Part shown: positions 43,895 to 52,040 of the stretch, in pieces
Position numbering within the stretch: position 1 is the stretch's first letter
Layout of the letters: each line of letters starts with the position of its first letter
Origin: Pigmentiphaga sp.
GTDB taxonomy: Bacteria; Pseudomonadota; Gammaproteobacteria; Burkholderiales; Burkholderiaceae_B
Assembly: GCA_023228945.1 (NCBI GenBank)
Contig: JALOAI010000004.1
Coordinates: 62,001 to 126,000 of the forward strand
DNA length: 64,000 nt
Reading direction: 5' to 3'
Notes under the pieces: generated by a model
Database searches by the model: none
What the model was told of the DNA's origin: nothing
What the model saw: the letters and a program-made list of their open reading frames with translations, nothing else
Translations under genes and position numbers: made by a program

Positions 43895-44356
43895 TTAGAG
43901 CGCCTGGACGGTCTCGAGTACCGCGGCGGCGTGCCCGGGCACCTTGACGCCGCGCCATTCGTGCGCCAGCTTGCCTTCGGCGTCGATGACGAAGGTGCTG
44001 CGCTCGATGCCGCGCACCTGCTTGCCGTACATGTTCTTCAGCTTCATGACCCCGAACTGTTCGCAAAGGGTTTCGTCGGGGTCGCTGATCAGGGTGAAGG
44101 GCAGGCTGTGCTTGGCGCAGAAGTTCTCGTGCGACTTCAGGCTGTCGCGCGAGACGCCAACCACCACCGCGCCGGCGGCGACGAACTGATCGTGCAGGTC
44201 GCGGAAGTTCTGGCTTTCGGTGGTGCAGCCGGGCGTGTTGTCTTTGGGATAGAAATACAGCACCACGGCCTTGCCGCGCTGGGCCGTGAGCTGGAAGGGG
44301 CCGCTGGTGCTGCTGGCTTCGAAATCGGGAACGGGCTGTCCGATGGCGATCGTCAT
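43895..44356 (-). CDS. bcp: thioredoxin-dependent peroxiredoxin (Bcp/PrxQ)
   Basis: A 153-residue peroxiredoxin that reduces hydroperoxides. The peroxidatic Cys is in YPKDNTPGCTTESQNFRD. The usual resolving Cys five residues later is absent (CTTESQ rather than CTxxxC); a Cys in HENFCAKHSLPF sits where the PrxQ type with a distant resolving Cys has it. Start ATG 44356. 53 bases upstream of the PIN-PhoH gene on the same strand. Confidence 0.92.
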   Translation of the reverse strand: MTIAIGQPVPDFEASSTSGPFQLTAQRGKAVVLYFYPKDNTPGCTTESQNFRDLHDQFVAAGAVVVGVSRDSLKSHENFCAKHSLPFTLISDPDETLCEQFGVMKLKNMYGKQVRGIERSTFVIDAEGKLAHEWRGVKVPGHAAAVLETVQAL

Positions 44357-44414
44357 GGGCGAGTCCTGTCAAAGAGAAAAGGCGGCGGCGCACAAAGCGC
44401 GTCCGGCGTGGGAA

Positions 44415-44849
44415 TCATGCGGTGGGCAGTAGGACGGCGACGACCTTGCGGCCTTCCGCCATCAGAATGTTGTACGTGCGAGCGGCGGCCTGGGTGTCCA
44501 TGGACTCCACGCCGACCCCGGCGCGCAACAACGGCTTGAGCACCGCCGGCGGCAGGAAATGCTGGCGCTGGCCGGTGCCTACCAGGAGGACTTCGGCCTG
44601 GCCCGGCGTGGGTGCGGCGGGCCCCTCATCGAGCAGGGCGAAGGGATCGCGCGAAGCCACGACGCCCGCGGCCAGCTGCAGCCGCTCCAGAGTGATGTCG
44701 GCAACGGTTTGTGCCGCCCAATGGGTTACCTCGCCCTCGGGGGCGAAGGCGACCGCGCCATAGTAGCGCTCGCGGTTGATTTCGATGAAGCCGGCGCCAT
44801 AGGCGGTGACGGTGTTGAGACCAGTGGGTGAATCGCTGTGCAGTTTCAA
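44415..44849 (-). CDS. DUF498/Mth938-domain protein
   Basis: A 144-residue protein of the Mth938/DUF498 family, related to mitochondrial NDUFAF3 (a complex I assembly factor). It starts with TTG at 44849 (KLHSDSPTGLNTVTAYGAG), as family members begin with this segment; longer readings to 44969 have no resemblance. Further features are EVLLVGTGQRQHFLPPAVL and YNILMAEGRKVVAVLL. Bacterial function is unproven. Confidence 0.85.
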   Translation of the reverse strand: MKLHSDSPTGLNTVTAYGAGFIEINRERYYGAVAFAPEGEVTHWAAQTVADITLERLQLAAGVVASRDPFALLDEGPAAPTPGQAEVLLVGTGQRQHFLPPAVLKPLLRAGVGVESMDTQAAARTYNILMAEGRKVVAVLLPTA

Positions 44850-45206
44850 ACCGAACTCCGAGGTCGGGAGACACCATGGGCCCTTCGGTTGGCGGTCCCG
44901 GCATGGCCGGGCTCCGGACGCGCCTCCGGGCGCCTGGTCTGAAGAATCATAGCGCACCTTGATGATCACGCGCCCACGCAGGGCCCGCCGTTTTACGACG
45001 GAGCCGGGCGGCGCCCACGGCCATCGGCGTCAGGGATGCTCCCCTTGCAACGCCGAAGTGCCGGCCTTCCGGCGGCAGTTCTTCATGCCGCTGCCGCTAG
45101 CCGCGCTAGGCGTTGCCCCTCGATTGGTGCACAATCCGCGGGAGCGCCGTCGCCGGCGCCACGCATTCTTTTTCCCGCCGTTTCACGCCACTTGCCAGGA
45201 GGCTCC
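44850..45206. other. intergenic region between the DUF498 gene and hdeD-like gene
   Basis: About 357 bases of divergent intergenic DNA. I find no conserved protein or RNA. The part at 45110-45195 is slightly less GC-rich and should contain the promoter of the HdeD-like gene. Confidence 0.4.
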
Positions 45207-45818
45207 ATGGCTGAATCCCCGATTCCCGCTTCGTCCGCCCAGTCGTCCGCGCCCGGAGGCGTCGGCGAGGTTCTGCGCTCCGTACTGGTCGAACTCTCGC
45301 CCCATTGGGGCTGGTTCGTCGGCCTGGCGATCATGATGATGGTGCTCGGTCTGCTGGCCCTGGCATATACCGTGGCGGCCACGGTCGCCAGCGTGCTGTT
45401 CATCGGTATTCTCATGGTCATCGCCGGCATTGCCCAACTGCTGCAGGCCTGGCGCCTCAAAGAGTGGCGCGGTTTCCTGCTCTGGACGATCTCCGGCCTG
45501 GCCTATACGGTGGCCGGTGCCATCGCGCTTTACGACCCGATGGTGGGCGCGGCGGTGCTCACGCTGTTTCTGGGCGCCTTCCTGATCGCTTCGGGCGCGC
45601 TGCGGCTGTGGGTGTGGTGGCAGCACCGATCGCAAAAAGGCTGGCCATGGCTGGCGTTCTCGGGTGTGCTCACCCTGGTGGCGGGTTTGCTGGTGGCCAT
45701 GAGCTGGCCGGGCAGCAGCCTGTGGGTGCTGGGCCTGCTGCTGGGTATCGACCTCTGGTTCCAGGGGCTTTCGGTGCTGATGGTGGGGCTGGCGTTGCGG
45801 CGTTCCCACGGCAACTGA
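45207..45818 (+). CDS. HdeD-family (DUF308) membrane protein
   Basis: A 203-residue protein with six predicted transmembrane helices in three hairpins, e.g. WGWFVGLAIMMMVLGLLALA, then VASVLFIGILMVIAGIAQLL. This is the DUF308/HdeD pattern, linked to acid resistance in E. coli but generally of unknown function. Ribosome site CAGGAGG at 45196-45202. Monocistronic. Confidence 0.88.
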   Translation: MAESPIPASSAQSSAPGGVGEVLRSVLVELSPHWGWFVGLAIMMMVLGLLALAYTVAATVASVLFIGILMVIAGIAQLLQAWRLKEWRGFLLWTISGLAYTVAGAIALYDPMVGAAVLTLFLGAFLIASGALRLWVWWQHRSQKGWPWLAFSGVLTLVAGLLVAMSWPGSSLWVLGLLLGIDLWFQGLSVLMVGLALRRSHGN

Positions 45819-45913
45819 CCGGCGGACCGGGGCGGGCGGCACTGGATTTGCCCTAAGGGGCCGCTTGCGATAGATTATAGGGTTTACCACGACCCCGCCT
45901 CCAAGGAACCGCC

Positions 45914-47110
45914 ATGAGGGAATTTTCGCGCATCGATCGCTTGCCGCCCTATGTTTTCAACATTACCGGCGAGCTCAAAATGGCGGCCCGGCGGCGGGGC
46001 GAAGACATCATCGACATGTCGATGGGCAACCCCGACGGCGCCACCCCGCAGCACATCGTCGAAAAACTGGTCGAGGCCACCCGGCGGCCGGATACCCATG
46101 GCTATTCCGTCTCCAAGGGCATCCCGCGCCTGCGCAAGGCCATCACCGACTGGTACCAGCGGCGCTACCAAGTGGAGTTCGATCCAGATTCCGAGGCGAT
46201 CGTCACCATTGGTTCCAAAGAGGGCCTGGCCCACCTGATGCTGGCCACGCTCGGCCAGGGCGATACCGTGCTGGTGCCCAATCCCAGCTATCCCATCCAC
46301 ATCTATGGCGCCGTGATCGCCGGCGCCAGTATCCGTTCGGTGCGCATGACCCCGGGCGTCGACTTTTTCGAAGAACTCGAACGCGCGGTGCGCGAGTCCA
46401 TCCCCAAGCCGAAGATGATGATCCTCGGCTTCCCCAGCAATCCCACCGCGCAATGCGTGGATCTCGCCTTCTTCGAGAGGGTGGTGGCGCTGGCCCGCGA
46501 GCACGACATCCTCGTGGTGCACGACCTCGCCTATGCCGACATCACCTTCGACGGCTACAGGGCGCCCTCCATCATGCAGGTGCCCGGCGCGCGAGACGTC
46601 GCCGTCGAGTTTTTCACCATGAGCAAGAGCTACAACATGGCCGGCTGGCGCATCGGCTTCATGGTGGGCAACCGCGATATGGTCAACGCCCTCGCACGCA
46701 TCAAAAGCTACCACGACTACGGTACCTTCACGCCGATCCAGGTGGCTTCGATCGCAGCCCTCGACGGCCCGCAAGACTGTGTGGCCGAGGTCGTCGAACA
46801 ATACCGCAGCCGCCGCGACGTGCTGGCCAAGGGGCTGCACGAGGCGGGCTGGATGGTCGAGGTGCCCAAGGCGTCGATGTATATCTGGGCCAAGATTCCC
46901 GAGCCTTACCAGCCTTTGGGCTCGCTCGAGTTCGCCAAGCGCTTGTTGGCCGATGCCAAGGTGGCGGTGTCGCCCGGCATCGGTTTTGGCGAGTATGGCG
47001 ACGATCACGTGCGTTTCGCCCTGATCGAGAACGAAGCGCGTACCCGCCAGGCGATCCGTGGCATCAAGCAGATGTTCCGCAAGGACGGTCTGCTCACCCG
47101 CGTTGCCTGA
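45914..47110 (+). CDS. alaC: alanine-type aminotransferase (AlaC-like)
   Basis: A 398-residue class I aminotransferase. MREFSRIDRLPPYVFNITGE is the AlaC-like N-terminus. The PLP lysine lies in TMSKSYNMAGWRIGF; NPTAQ and the Arg of VRFALIENEARTRQA near the C-terminus bind the substrate carboxylate. It probably converts pyruvate and glutamate to alanine and 2-oxoglutarate, and is followed by hom and thrC, so it is part of an amino-acid gene group common in this order. Confidence 0.92.
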   Translation: MREFSRIDRLPPYVFNITGELKMAARRRGEDIIDMSMGNPDGATPQHIVEKLVEATRRPDTHGYSVSKGIPRLRKAITDWYQRRYQVEFDPDSEAIVTIGSKEGLAHLMLATLGQGDTVLVPNPSYPIHIYGAVIAGASIRSVRMTPGVDFFEELERAVRESIPKPKMMILGFPSNPTAQCVDLAFFERVVALAREHDILVVHDLAYADITFDGYRAPSIMQVPGARDVAVEFFTMSKSYNMAGWRIGFMVGNRDMVNALARIKSYHDYGTFTPIQVASIAALDGPQDCVAEVVEQYRSRRDVLAKGLHEAGWMVEVPKASMYIWAKIPEPYQPLGSLEFAKRLLADAKVAVSPGIGFGEYGDDHVRFALIENEARTRQAIRGIKQMFRKDGLLTRVA

Positions 47111-47191
47111 GCGCAACGCGGCCTCCTTCCTGTCTTCCGGCGTCCCGGCGGCCATCACCGCGCCGGCGCCACCATCTTTATAGAGCGCTGA

Positions 47192-48511
47192 ATGACCGAA
47201 CATATGGAACCGATCCGGGTCGGCTTGCTGGGCCTGGGCATCGTCGGAGGAGGCACGTTCAACGTGCTGGCCCGCAATGCCGAAGAAATCGCCCGCCGCG
47301 CCGGTCGCCGCATCGTCGTGACCAAAGTGGGCGAGCGTGACGTCGCCCGCGCCCGCGCCCGGGTGGGCAACGACGTCGCCATCGAGGCCGACGCCTTTGC
47401 CGTGGTGCGCGATCCGGATATCGACATCGTCGTCGAACTCATCGGCGGCGTGACCGTCGCGCGCGAACTGGTGCGCGAGGCGATTGCCCACGGCAAGCAT
47501 GTGGTTACCGCCAACAAGGCGCTGCTCGCCATGCATGGCAACGAGATCTTCGCCGCGGCCCGCGAAAAAGGCGTGATGGTGGCTTTCGAAGCGGCCGTGG
47601 CCGGCGGTGTGCCCATCATCAAGGCGATCCGCGAGGGGCTGACCGCCAACCGCATCGAATGGGTGGCCGGCATCATCAACGGCACCACCAACTACATCCT
47701 GTCGGAGATGCGCAACCGCGGCCTGCCGTTCCAGGAAGTGCTGGCCGAGGCCCAGCGTCTCGGCTATGCCGAGGCCGATCCCACCTTCGACATCGAGGGT
47801 GTCGACGCCGCGCACAAGCTCACGCTTCTGGCTTCGATGGCCTTCGGCATCCCCGTGCAGTTCTCGCGTGCCCACATCGAGGGCATTACCGGGCTTTCGG
47901 GCGTGGATATCAAGCACGCCGAGACCCTGGGCTATCGCATCAAGTTGCTGGGCATTACCCGCCGCCGGCCGGATGGCATCGAGCTCCGCGTACACCCCAC
48001 CCTGGTACCGGCCGATCGCCTGATCGCCAACGTCGAGGGCGCCATGAACGCCATACTGGTGCACGGCGACGCCGTGGGCCCCACGCTGTACTATGGCCAG
48101 GGCGCGGGCGAAGAGCCTACCGCCTCCGCCGTGGTGGCCGACCTGGTCGACGTTACCCGCCTGGATACCGCCGATCCCAATCACCGGGTGCCGCACCTGG
48201 CCTTCCAGCCCGAAGCCCTGGCCGACCTGCCCATTCTGGACATCGGCGATGTGCGCAGCAGCTACTACCTGCGCCTGCTGGTGGCCGACCAGCCCGGCGT
48301 GATGGCCGATATCGCGCGCATCCTGGCGGATAATGGCATTTCGATCAACGCCATGATCCAGAGTCCCGATGCCGGCGAGGATTCGGCCGATATCATCTTC
48401 CTTACGCACGAGGCGGTTGAACGCGATGTCGACCGTGCCATCGAGCTCATGCAACAGCTCGATACCGTGCGCTCCGATGTCGTGCGCCTGCGTATGGAAC
48501 ACCTGGCCTGA
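47192..48511 (+). CDS. hom: homoserine dehydrogenase
   Basis: A 439-residue enzyme of threonine/methionine synthesis, reducing aspartate semialdehyde to homoserine. Rossmann motif GLLGLGIVGGGTF at the N-terminus; VTANKALLA and the catalytic region AGIINGTTNYILSEM follow, then the AEADPTFDIEGVDAAHKLT segment with the active-site Lys. The C-terminal ACT domain LLVADQPGVMADIARILADN mediates feedback. Two starts are possible, ATG 47192 and ATG 47204; relatives begin at the second. Confidence 0.95.
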   Translation: MTEHMEPIRVGLLGLGIVGGGTFNVLARNAEEIARRAGRRIVVTKVGERDVARARARVGNDVAIEADAFAVVRDPDIDIVVELIGGVTVARELVREAIAHGKHVVTANKALLAMHGNEIFAAAREKGVMVAFEAAVAGGVPIIKAIREGLTANRIEWVAGIINGTTNYILSEMRNRGLPFQEVLAEAQRLGYAEADPTFDIEGVDAAHKLTLLASMAFGIPVQFSRAHIEGITGLSGVDIKHAETLGYRIKLLGITRRRPDGIELRVHPTLVPADRLIANVEGAMNAILVHGDAVGPTLYYGQGAGEEPTASAVVADLVDVTRLDTADPNHRVPHLAFQPEALADLPILDIGDVRSSYYLRLLVADQPGVMADIARILADNGISINAMIQSPDAGEDSADIIFLTHEAVERDVDRAIELMQQLDTVRSDVVRLRMEHLA

Positions 48512-48514
48512 GAT

Positions 48515-48668
48515 GCCCCTACGCTCACTTTGTTCGCTGCCCCCCGAGGGGGCGCAGGCCTCCTTCGGGGCGGCCCAGCGGGAGACCATGGAACGGCCCC
48601 CACGCTCACTTTGTTCGCTGCCCCCCGAGGGGGCGCAGGCCTCCCTCGGGGCGGCCCAGCGGGAGACC
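48515..48668 (-). repeat. two tandem 81-bp repeats between hom and thrC
   Basis: Two copies, 81 bases apart (ACGCTCACTTTG at 48521 and 48602), nearly identical. On the minus strand each unit reads GGGCCGCCCCGAGGGAGGCC, then a GCCCCCTCGGGGGGCAGCG hairpin, then AAAGTGAGCGTGGGGG. It begins a few bases after the hom stop and ends just before the thrC start, so it fills the intergenic space. Closely related in plan to the arrays at 39.3 and 53.4 kb. Confidence 0.9.
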
Positions 48669-48671
48669 TGA

Positions 48672-50078
48672 ATGCGCTACCTATCCACCCGAGGCGGCAT
48701 GACGCCGCAGCCGTTTACCGATATTCTGCTTGAGGGTTTGGCGCCGGATGGCGGTTTGGCGGTGCCCGAGTCGATTCCCAGTGTCGACGCCGCCACGCTG
48801 GCGGCTTGGCGCGATCTGTCGTATCCCGATCTGGCCACCGAAGTGCTGCGGCGCTTCATCACCGATATTCCGGTCGACGATCTCCGCCAGCTGGCGCATG
48901 CCGCCTATACCCCGGCGGTGTTCGGCAGCGCGGCCATCGTGCCGATCAAGCCGCTCTCGGGGGGCCTGTCGCTGCTGGGCCTGTCGCAGGGCCCCACGCT
49001 GGCCTTCAAGGATATGGCGATGCAGTTGCTGGGCCATTTGTTCCAGTATGTGCTGGAGCGCCGCGACAGCACGCTCAACATCCTGGGCGCCACCTCGGGC
49101 GACACCGGCTCGGCGGCCGAGTACGCCATGCGTGGCAAAGAACGCGTGGCGGTGTTCATGCTTTCACCCCAGGGCCGCATGAGCGCCTTTCAGCGCGCCC
49201 AGATGTACTCGCTGCAAGACGCCAACATCCACAATCTCACCATCGATGGCGTGTTCGACGATTGTCAGGACATCGTCAAGGCGGTGTCCGCCGATCTCGA
49301 ATTCAAGCAGCGCTGGCGTATCGGCGCCGTCAACTCCATCAACTGGGCGCGTATCGCGGCCCAGGTGGTGTACTACTTCCATGGCTGGCTGCGCGTCACC
49401 GAGCGGCCCGGCCAGGAGGTCTCCTTCGCGGTGCCCTCGGGCAATTTCGGCAACATCCTCGCCGGCCACATCGCACGCAGCATGGGCCTGCCCATTCGCA
49501 AGCTGGTGCTGGCCACCAACGAGAACAACGTGCTCGAAGAGTTCTTTCGCACCGGCGTCTACCGGCCGCGGGGCTCGGCCGAAACCTATGCCACTTCCAG
49601 CCCGTCGATGGATATCTCGCGGGCGTCCAACTTCGAGCGCTTCATCTACGATTTGCTCGGCCGCGATGGCGCCCGGGTGGCGGCCTTGTGGGAACAATTG
49701 GCGCGCGAGGGCCAGTTCGATCTGTCGCAATATTTGCCCGAGTTCGCCCGCTACGGCTTCGCGGGCGGCACCAGCAGCCACGCCGATCGCCTGGCTACCA
49801 TCCGCCGCGTCTACGAGCAGGATGGCCTGGTGATCGACCCGCACACGGCTGATGGCGTCAAAGTCGCTCGGAACTACGTGGAGCCTGGTGTGCCCATGCT
49901 GGTGCTAGAAACCGCGCTGCCGATCAAGTTCGCCGATACCATCCGCGAAGCCATCGGCGCCGAGCCGCCGCGGCCCGAGGCTTTTGCCGGCCTCGAAGAC
50001 CTGCCCCAGCGCGTGCAGCCGATGCCGCGCGATGCCGAGGCGGTCAAGGCCTACCTGAAGCAGCACGCGCGGCTCTGA
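48672..50078 (+). CDS. thrC: threonine synthase
   Basis: A 468-residue PLP enzyme converting phosphohomoserine to threonine. MRYLSTRGGMTPQPFTDILL is the family start, the PLP lysine is in PTLAFKDMAMQLLGHLFQY, and the phosphate-binding loop is SGNFGNILAG. Long (class 2) type. Directly downstream of hom, interrupted only by a repeat pair, so the two are probably one operon. Confidence 0.95.
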   Translation: MRYLSTRGGMTPQPFTDILLEGLAPDGGLAVPESIPSVDAATLAAWRDLSYPDLATEVLRRFITDIPVDDLRQLAHAAYTPAVFGSAAIVPIKPLSGGLSLLGLSQGPTLAFKDMAMQLLGHLFQYVLERRDSTLNILGATSGDTGSAAEYAMRGKERVAVFMLSPQGRMSAFQRAQMYSLQDANIHNLTIDGVFDDCQDIVKAVSADLEFKQRWRIGAVNSINWARIAAQVVYYFHGWLRVTERPGQEVSFAVPSGNFGNILAGHIARSMGLPIRKLVLATNENNVLEEFFRTGVYRPRGSAETYATSSPSMDISRASNFERFIYDLLGRDGARVAALWEQLAREGQFDLSQYLPEFARYGFAGGTSSHADRLATIRRVYEQDGLVIDPHTADGVKVARNYVEPGVPMLVLETALPIKFADTIREAIGAEPPRPEAFAGLEDLPQRVQPMPRDAEAVKAYLKQHARL

Positions 50079-50106
50079 TTGCGCCAACCCACGCCGTCAA
50101 CCTACG

Positions 50107-50493
50107 ATGCCGTCGCTGACCACCAGCCTGCTAGCCATCGCGGTAGGCGCCGTGCTGGGCGCCTGGAGCCGCTGGGGCCTGTCGCTCTGGCTCAATAACT
50201 CCCAAAGTCTGCCTTGGGGCACTCTTGCGGCCAACGGCATCGGCGCCTACGTGATCGGCCTCTTGCTGGGATGGGCGGCGTTCGCGCCGCATTGGCCCGA
50301 ATGGCTGCGGCTGGCCACGATCACGGGTTTTCTGGGTGCGCTCACTACGTTTTCCACCTTTTCGGCCGAAGTCGTCGGCCTGCTGCAGCAAGGCCGCAGC
50401 ATGGCGGCTTTCACCTATCTCGCCCTGAGCGTGGCCGGCTCGCTGAGCCTGACGGCCGCCGGACTGGCGTCGGTGCATTTTCTGCGGGCCTGA
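50107..50493 (+). CDS. crcB: CrcB/FluC fluoride channel
   Basis: A 128-residue dual-topology fluoride channel with four transmembrane helices. GTLAANGIGAYVIGLLLG and GFLGALTTFSTFSAEVVGLL hold the conserved Asn and the TTFS segment lining the pore. Only 28 bases separate it from thrC, so it may be read through from that operon; there is no room for a fluoride riboswitch. Confidence 0.92.
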   Translation: MPSLTTSLLAIAVGAVLGAWSRWGLSLWLNNSQSLPWGTLAANGIGAYVIGLLLGWAAFAPHWPEWLRLATITGFLGALTTFSTFSAEVVGLLQQGRSMAAFTYLALSVAGSLSLTAAGLASVHFLRA

Positions 50494-50590
50494 GGATTGG
50501 CGGATCCGGGACGCGAGCGCATGCAGGGCATTGCGGGTTAGGGAGGCATGGCTTACGATGTATAGCAATTGCAACGCAAGTGAGCGAGCC

Positions 50591-50854
50591 ATGAAAACCG
50601 CTACATTCCCGCCCCTGAGAGTCGATCCTCAGTTGCGCCAGGATACCGAAAGTGTCTTGCAGGAAGGAGAAAGCCTGTCACAGTTCATTGAACAGGCCGT
50701 GCGTAGGCAGGTCGAATTTCGTAAAGCGAACGACGAATTTTTGTCGCGCGGCTTGGCCTCGCGTGACCAAGCGCGGAAGACGGGCCGTTATGTGGCGGCA
50801 GATACCGTCTTGGCCAAACTGCAGGCGAAGCTGACCGAGGCCAAGAGAGATTGA
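50591..50854 (+). CDS. ParD/YlcI-like antitoxin
   Basis: An 87-residue protein beginning MKTATFPPLRVDPQLRQDTE, with ESLSQFIEQAVRRQVEFRKA, a ribbon-helix-helix style segment, and a C-terminal tail for toxin binding. It is followed by a ParE-type toxin (ATG eight bases later, or a TTG overlapping its stop). It belongs to the group annotated as YlcI/YnfO- or ParD-like antitoxins. Confidence 0.75.
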   Translation: MKTATFPPLRVDPQLRQDTESVLQEGESLSQFIEQAVRRQVEFRKANDEFLSRGLASRDQARKTGRYVAADTVLAKLQAKLTEAKRD

Positions 50855-50862
50855 AGCCGGGT

Positions 50863-51171
50863 ATGGCTTACACGATACGCTTCACCGAAGAGGCTGAAGG
50901 GGACTTGCTGCGACTCTACGATTTTCTGCTGCAGCAGGACCCGGATAGTACGAGTCTGGCTCAACGGGCCTTGGATCGTATTGCCCAAGGAATGGCGTTG
51001 TTGAGGCAGTTTCCGTTTACGTGTCGCAAAGCCACCCGGGGCAATCCTTATCTTCGAGAGCTGATCATCTCGTTTGGTGTCTCGGGATACGTTGCGCTAT
51101 TTGAGATTGAGCCTGACGACATCGTGACGATTCTGGCGGTGAGACATCAGCGAGAGTCGGATTACCATTGA
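50863..51171 (+). CDS. ParE/RelE-superfamily toxin
   Basis: A 102-residue toxin, MAYTIRFTEEAEGDLLRLYD, with ALDRIAQGMALLRQFPFTCR and EIEPDDIVTILAVRHQRESD, the ParE fold. ParE toxins inhibit DNA gyrase. A TTG at 50851 overlapping the antitoxin stop is an alternative start. The TGA stop is the first codon of a dispersed repeat. Confidence 0.85.
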   Translation: MAYTIRFTEEAEGDLLRLYDFLLQQDPDSTSLAQRALDRIAQGMALLRQFPFTCRKATRGNPYLRELIISFGVSGYVALFEIEPDDIVTILAVRHQRESDYH

Positions 51172-51426
51172 GCACGCGCCAAAGCGCAAGCCTCGACGTT
51201 CACGGTTGGCGAGGTTGGGTCCTGCGGGATCATAGGCCCTGGCTGTCTGCCTAACTGGGGGAAGTCCAAGCCGACGGCTCCCCCGACCACGCATCCAGCG
51301 CAGGTTTCGCGGTCAGGTGAAGTCAAGCGAGATCAAACTTCATCTGAAGCCGAAGCCTTCCCCACGCTGGTGCTCGTCAAAGGTGGCGGAGAAGCTCCAG
51401 CCGAGAGGCCGGAATTCTCCGCCATG
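51169..51426 (+). repeat. dispersed stop-codon-anchored repeat, copy 2
   Basis: Starts at the TGA stop of the ParE toxin (TGAGCACGCGCCAAAGCGCA) and ends with the most intact 3' palindrome of the family: GGCGGAGAA (51385-51393) and TTCTCCGCC (51415-51423), perfectly complementary, with an inner GCTCC/GGAA region. The middle differs from copies 1 and 3. The whole gap to the MliC-like gene (51172-51511) is occupied by this element and about 85 bases that probably hold the next promoter. Confidence 0.75.
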
Positions 51427-51511
51427 CCCGGATGGTCGCGGGCTGCTATGCTGGTCGCCGCCGCGAGCCGGGTGTTCCGGTTCCGCACCGCCATACCTTC
51501 GAGGTTCTCCG

Positions 51512-51814
51512 ATGTCCATCCGCACCCTTCTCGCACTTTCCGCCTGTGCCGGGTTGGCCGCCTGCGCCAGCCCCACCTCCTTGCCCACCGTGGAATATCT
51601 GTGCAACAACCAGACCGCGCTGCGCGTGACCTACGTGGACGACGATGCGCTGGTGCTCATGCCGAATGGCTACGCGGTGACACTCCCGCGTCAGGTCACG
51701 GCATCGGGCTTTCATTATGCCGACGAACGGCATGATCTCCGGGGCAAGGGCAATGAAGTGACCTTCGGCCTGGGAGGAGGTGCGCCGCTGGTGTGCCGGT
51801 CGCCGGGGTCTTGA
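51512..51814 (+). CDS. MliC-like lysozyme-inhibitor lipoprotein
   Basis: A 100-residue protein with a lipobox signal, MSIRTLLALSACAGLAACAS, and an MliC/COG3895 domain: VEYLCNNQTALRVTYVDDDA then VTLPRQVTASGFHYADERHD, ending APLVCRSPGS with the second Cys. MliC proteins are outer-membrane lipoproteins that inhibit C-type lysozyme. The stop codon is the first codon of the next repeat copy. Confidence 0.82.
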   Translation: MSIRTLLALSACAGLAACASPTSLPTVEYLCNNQTALRVTYVDDDALVLMPNGYAVTLPRQVTASGFHYADERHDLRGKGNEVTFGLGGGAPLVCRSPGS

Positions 51815-52020
51815 CCACGCGCCTAAGAGCAAGCCGGCCACCTCGCGGACGGCACGCCGCTCGGATTCGCCAGGCAGACAACCATCCACTAGGACGGTTG
51901 TCTGTCCGGGCTCATCCATTCACGGCGAGGTTAGCGAGGCCAAATCTACCGGAGCCGAAGGCTCCCCCGAATGGTGGCCGAGAAGCTCCGAACTGGAGGC
52001 CGGAGTTCGTTCCCAACTTT
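51812..52020 (+). repeat. dispersed stop-codon-anchored repeat, copy 3
   Basis: Starts at the TGA stop of the MliC-like gene (TGACCACGCGCCTAAGAGCA) and shares with copy 1 the CACCTCGCGG block, TTAGCGAGGCCA, the hairpin GGAGCCGAAGGCTCC (51952-51966) and the 3' module GAGAAGCTCCG...GGCCGGAGTTC. It contains its own internal perfect hairpin, AGACAACC...GGTTGTCT (51876-51904). It lies between this gene and the convergent hpnE. Confidence 0.75.
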
Positions 52021-52040
52021 TTGGGAAGCCGAGCGAAGAT

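Noticed and set aside
50079..50106. Fluoride riboswitch ahead of crcB
   Set aside because: Only 28 bases separate thrC and crcB, too short for the aptamer, and no matching sequence is seen.
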